From contig CALLIQ010000721.1 of the NCBI GenBank assembly GCA_938008925.1, positions 1-7,531 on the forward strand: 7,531 nucleotides of DNA, given 5' to 3'. Within the stretch, counting starts at the first letter, position 1. Each line of letters opens with the position of its first letter. Both the position numbers and the translations under genes were made by a program. The stretch comes from an uncultured Acidimicrobiales bacterium. GTDB lineage: Bacteria; Actinomycetota; Acidimicrobiia; Acidimicrobiales; SZUA-35. Positions 5,250 to 7,531 of the stretch are shown piece after piece. The notes under the pieces were generated by a model. It was not told where the DNA came from and made no database searches. It was given only the letters and a program-made list of their open reading frames with translations.

Positions 5250-6010
5250 GCGCTCGCCTCGTTTCTATTGGAAGTGAGTTGGTCGGTCGAGGCCACGGCC
5301 TGACCTCCCGCCGGTCCATCCGTGTCGAATGCTGAGCTGACGTCCGTGCCTGCTGCTGTTGTTACTGGTTCAGTGCTTGCTGGTTCAGTGCTTGCTGGTT
5401 GGTCTGTACTGATCTCTTCGGAGACTGGTTCGTCGGTGACGGCTTCATCGGTGAGGGCTTCGTCGGGTGCCGGTGCGGCCGAGGGGTCGAAACCGACCTC
5501 GCCGACCGCGATCAGGTTCGCCATGTCGACGGGGCCGAGCTCGGTCACGAGCTGCACGCCAGAGGCGGCGACCTGGGCCGCCCGCACGACGGCGGTCTGT
5601 GGCTGGTCGTTGGCGTCGAGGAAGGTGATCGCTCGACCGACGAGCGAACTCGCCGTACTGAGGCCGGACAGGATCGCGGCGTTCGCCCCCTGCTCGGCGA
5701 TCTGATCGAGCTTCTCGATCGTCGTGAACTGCGCGGTGGTCGCCATGAAGTCAGCCGGGTCGCTCGGGTCGAGCGGGTCCTGGTAGCGCAGCTGGGCGAC
5801 GAGGAGCTTCAAGAAGGCGTCCTGATCGAGCTCGTTGTTCGGAGCCTCGCCCGTGGCGTCGGCGATCGACAGCTCGGGGAGGTTCGACACCGGCGCGGTC
5901 TGGATGAGCTCGGTCGGCGGCTGGCTCGTTTGAGCTGTGGACTCTGTGTTTGCGGTGGTGCTTGCGGTGGTGTTCACGGTGGTGCTTGCCGCATCGATGG
6001 TGTTGGTCAC
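5246..6010 (-). CDS. flgD: Flagellar hook-cap scaffold protein FlgD with an acidic repeat tail
   Basis: FlgD forms the cap under which hook subunits assemble and is lost when the hook is complete. This copy has 254 residues. The N-terminal 55 or so are Thr/Ser/Ala-rich and unordered. The family hallmark lies at about 59-105: N-E-L-D-Q-D-A-F-L-K-L-L-V-A-Q-L-R-Y-Q-D-P-L-D-P followed by D-F-M-A-T-T-A-Q-F-T-T-I-E-K-L. Residues about 118-172 (S-S-L-V-G-R-A-I-T-F...) look like the start of the tudor-like strand region. The usual following Ig-like domain is not recognisable. Instead residues 183-217 are a five-residue periodic acidic tail, then low-complexity sequence to the end. The start is GTG at 6010, with GAAAGG five bases upstream overlapping the fliK stop. 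The gap to fliK is nine bases, and its stop overlaps the flgE start. Identity as FlgD is firm; whether the tail replaces the Ig-like domain functionally is unknown. Confidence 0.95.
   Translation of the reverse strand: MTNTIDAASTTVNTTASTTANTESTAQTSQPPTELIQTAPVSNLPELSIADATGEAPNNELDQDAFLKLLVAQLRYQDPLDPSDPADFMATTAQFTTIEKLDQIAEQGANAAILSGLSTASSLVGRAITFLDANDQPQTAVVRAAQVAASGVQLVTELGPVDMANLIAVGEVGFDPSAAPAPDEALTDEAVTDEPVSEEISTDQPASTEPASTEPVTTAAGTDVSSAFDTDGPAGGQAVASTDQLTSNRNEASA
5257..5260 (-). promoter_or_regulatory. Ribosome binding site of flgE
   Basis: GAGG on the minus strand lies seven bases before the flgE ATG, inside the end of flgD. With the ATGA overlap it supports the chosen start and allows both coupled and independent initiation. 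Confidence 0.7.
5360..5464 (-). repeat. 15-base periodic repeat encoding the FlgD tail
   Basis: Residues 183-217 of FlgD fall into seven five-residue units: DEALT, DEAVT, DEPVS, EEIST, DQPAS, TEPAS, TEPVT. Two adjacent copies at 5367-5381 and 5382-5396 are identical at DNA level (GGTTCAGTGCTTGCT on the plus strand), which points to recent duplication. The others are diverged. Confidence 0.75.
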
Positions 6011-6015
6011 GTCGG

Positions 6016-6021
6016 CCTTTC
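6016..6021 (-). promoter_or_regulatory. Ribosome binding site of flgD
   Basis: GAAAGG on the minus strand sits five bases before the GTG start and overlaps the last bases of the fliK stop codon. This supports the GTG start and coupling of flgD translation to fliK. Confidence 0.7.
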
Positions 6022-7531
6022 AGAGGGTGAGGTTCACGGTGGCGTTGCGGCGACCGAAGGGCGGGCGGAAGAGGGACTCTCGATCGATCAGGTCACGCTC
6101 GAGGACCTCGCGGGAGCCGGGATCACGGGAGCGGGCATCACCCGACGTGTCGTCGGAACCGTCATCGCCTCCGAGGGAGACGTCGACTCGATCGTCGGCG
6201 AAACCGGCGTCAGCGAGATCGGCGAGCAGGGCTGAACGATCGGCCTGGAGTGCGTCACGAGCGGCTGCGGTCGAGGCGACGACCGAGACGGTGAGTTCGC
6301 CGCCCTGTGTGCGGACTTGGACGGCGACCTCGCCGAGGTCGGCGGGATGGAGCCTCAAGCGAAGGTCATGACCATCGCCGGTTGCCCGAACCCGACTCAT
6401 CACCTGACGAACGGGGTCCCACACGCCGTCGAGATCGACGTCGGCGCTCGACCAGTCAGCGGCGGCCTCAGCGGGAGTCGGTGTCGCATCGTTCGTCGCG
6501 GCTGGCTCGGGCGTCGATGAGTTCGTGAACGAGACCGTGGATGCAGCCGTGGATGCAGCCGTGGATGAGGCCGCGGACGAGGCTACGGACGAGGCTACGG
6601 ATGAGGCCGTGGAAGTCGATGCGAGGGCGGGTCCGGTGACGGATGGGTCGCCAGATGTGGTCGCGGGCGAAGCGGTCGACGCGTCGGATGATGCAGCGGT
6701 CGGTGCTTCGGCCGGGGCAATCACCTCTGCTGTCATCTCTGCGGGCAGCTCAGCTGCGACATCGGTCGTGGTTGCACCTGCCTGCTCGGTCTCCGGCACG
6801 CCCGGCGTTGCCAGGTCTGCGTCGGCCGAAGCTGCGGTCTCGTTCGCTGCCGCCGCTTCCGCAACGTCGCGGTCAACGACTGGATCAAGGGCCGGGTCAA
6901 GGGCAGGGTCAAGGGCAGGATCCTCGGCGAGTGCGTCTCCCTCGAGCGCCTGTCCCTCGAGCGCGTCGACACCGTCCTGAGCGGGCACGCCGTCACCGAC
7001 GCCATCACTCACTCCATCCTCGGCACCGGCTTCGAGATCCGCAGCCAGATCCGCGGCGAGATCAGAATCGACGAGACCGTCGGCCTCGGTGTCACCGGAC
7101 TGGATGGGGACGACCTCGGCTGACGGTTCAGTCACCGCGGTCCGCAACTCGTCGTCCGAAGCTGCGAACCGAACATCTCGTTCGGTCGATCCTGCTGGTG
7201 GTGCTGCCGGTGAGTCGACTGACGACTCCTCGTCGCTCGTCGCGATGGGGGCATCGGCTCCGAGATTGGTGTCGATGTCGAGGTTGGTGTCGGCGTCACC
7301 GCGGACATCGAGCAGAGGTTGCTCGAGCCCTTCGGCCGCTGGTGTCATCGCTGACACCGATGACTGGCGGGACGCCTCGACCGTGACGAGCGAGTCCGCT
7401 CCCCCGACCGAGACATCGGCTCCCGAGAGAACGCTGTCTGAGAGAACGCTGTCTGAGACATCGGCTCCCGAGAGATCGCTGTCTGAGAGAACGCTGTCTA
7501 AGAGAACGACGGCGGAAAGATCACCGTCCAC
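6020..7531 (-). CDS. fliK: Flagellar hook-length control protein FliK (5' end at window edge)
   Basis: FliK is a secreted molecular ruler that sets hook length and switches the export gate (FlhB) from hook to filament substrates. The visible 503 residues match the family layout: a long low-complexity N-terminal part and a C-terminal hook-length domain (Flg_hook, about 385-455). In that domain L-R-L-R-L-H-P-A-D-L-G-E-V-A-V-Q-V is followed by G-G-E-L-T-V-S-V-V-A and a helix with R-D-A-L-Q...L-L-A-D-L-A-D-A-G. The tail (about 456-503) is Asp/Arg-rich. Residues 1-380 are dominated by D, E, A, S, T and V and carry three tandem repeat tracts: 5-residue units at about 1-41, ALDP units near 205-217, and 4-residue S/A/V/T units near 308-332. 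A GTG stands at the very edge, but the frame may extend further. It lies nine bases before flgD. The C-terminal domain makes FliK firm; nothing else in the order fliK-flgD-flgE competes. Confidence 0.9.
   Translation of the reverse strand: MDGDLSAVVLLDSVLSDSDLSGADVSDSVLSDSVLSGADVSVGGADSLVTVEASRQSSVSAMTPAAEGLEQPLLDVRGDADTNLDIDTNLGADAPIATSDEESSVDSPAAPPAGSTERDVRFAASDDELRTAVTEPSAEVVPIQSGDTEADGLVDSDLAADLAADLEAGAEDGVSDGVGDGVPAQDGVDALEGQALEGDALAEDPALDPALDPALDPVVDRDVAEAAAANETAASADADLATPGVPETEQAGATTTDVAAELPAEMTAEVIAPAEAPTAASSDASTASPATTSGDPSVTGPALASTSTASSVASSVASSAASSTAASTAASTVSFTNSSTPEPAATNDATPTPAEAAADWSSADVDLDGVWDPVRQVMSRVRATGDGHDLRLRLHPADLGEVAVQVRTQGGELTVSVVASTAAARDALQADRSALLADLADAGFADDRVDVSLGGDDGSDDTSGDARSRDPGSREVLERDLIDRESLFRPPFGRRNATVNLTL
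6537..6608 (-). repeat. Six 12-base tandem repeats within fliK
   Basis: On the plus strand six contiguous 12-base units follow each other, starting GTGGATGCAGCC (6537-6548, exactly repeated at 6549-6560), then variants at 6561-6572, 6573-6584, 6585-6596 and 6597-6608. In FliK they encode four-residue units such as SSVA and ASTA. The tract is in frame, so gain or loss of units would change FliK length by four residues per unit. Confidence 0.88.
6882..6917 (-). repeat. Three 12-base tandem repeats encoding ALDP units in fliK
   Basis: Units at 6882-6893, 6894-6905 and 6906-6917 differ by one or two bases; the last two are identical (GGGTCAAGGGCA on the plus strand). They encode repeated Ala-Leu-Asp-Pro in FliK. 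A degenerate fourth copy follows on the high-coordinate side. Confidence 0.8.
7410..7529 (-). repeat. Eight 15-base repeats with a 45-base higher-order duplication at the 5' end of fliK
   Basis: Eight 15-base units run from 7410 to 7529. Two unit types occur, A (GAGACATCGGCTCCC) and B (GAGAGAACGCTGTCT), in the plus-strand order A, B, B, A, B', B, then two diverged units. The blocks 7410-7454 and 7455-7499 are 45 bases each and differ at one base (7475), so a 45-base block was duplicated. The encoded units are of the type DSVLS and GADVS. The array may continue beyond the window edge. Confidence 0.88.

Overview
The window carries seven genes, all on the minus strand, so transcription runs from high to low coordinates. 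Base composition is GC-rich, starts include GTG and probably TTG, and several genes overlap by 1-4 bases. Together with the style of the flagellar proteins this suggests a motile high-GC actinomycete, possibly Acidimicrobiia (Ilumatobacter-like). That placement is an inference from composition and gene style, not from a marker gene.

Region 1 (7531 to 4014) is the end of a flagellar hook operon. It holds fliK (hook-length control; 5' end at or beyond the window edge), flgD (hook-cap scaffold) and flgE (hook protein). fliK and flgD are 9 bases apart, and flgD and flgE overlap in ATGA. FliK sets hook length, FlgD caps the growing hook and FlgE is the hook subunit, so the three form one assembly module.

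Region 2 (4013 to 3830) is a 184-base gap with no convincing gene. It holds a small hairpin just after the flgE stop, a long imperfect hairpin of about 20 base pairs (3929-3991), a further small hairpin, and five imperfect 14-15-base tandem repeats ending shortly before the next gene. It probably separates the hook operon from the genes below.

Region 3 (3829 to 406) is a tightly coupled three-gene signalling cassette: an HDOD-GGDEF diguanylate cyclase with intact active site and inhibitory site; a pentapeptide-repeat protein fused to a two-helix potassium-type channel pore; and a stand-alone HDOD protein. The stop/start overlaps are ATGA and TGATG, which suggests coordinated translation. The likely theme is c-di-GMP signalling combined with ion flux next to motility genes. 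The link is inferred from gene order only.

Region 4 (339 to 1) is the N-terminal part of a membrane protein resembling the DUF6311 family, cut by the window edge and separated from the cassette by 66 bases.

The window is also rich in short in-frame tandem repeats of 15 or 12 bases, in fliK, flgD, the pentapeptide gene and the noncoding gap.
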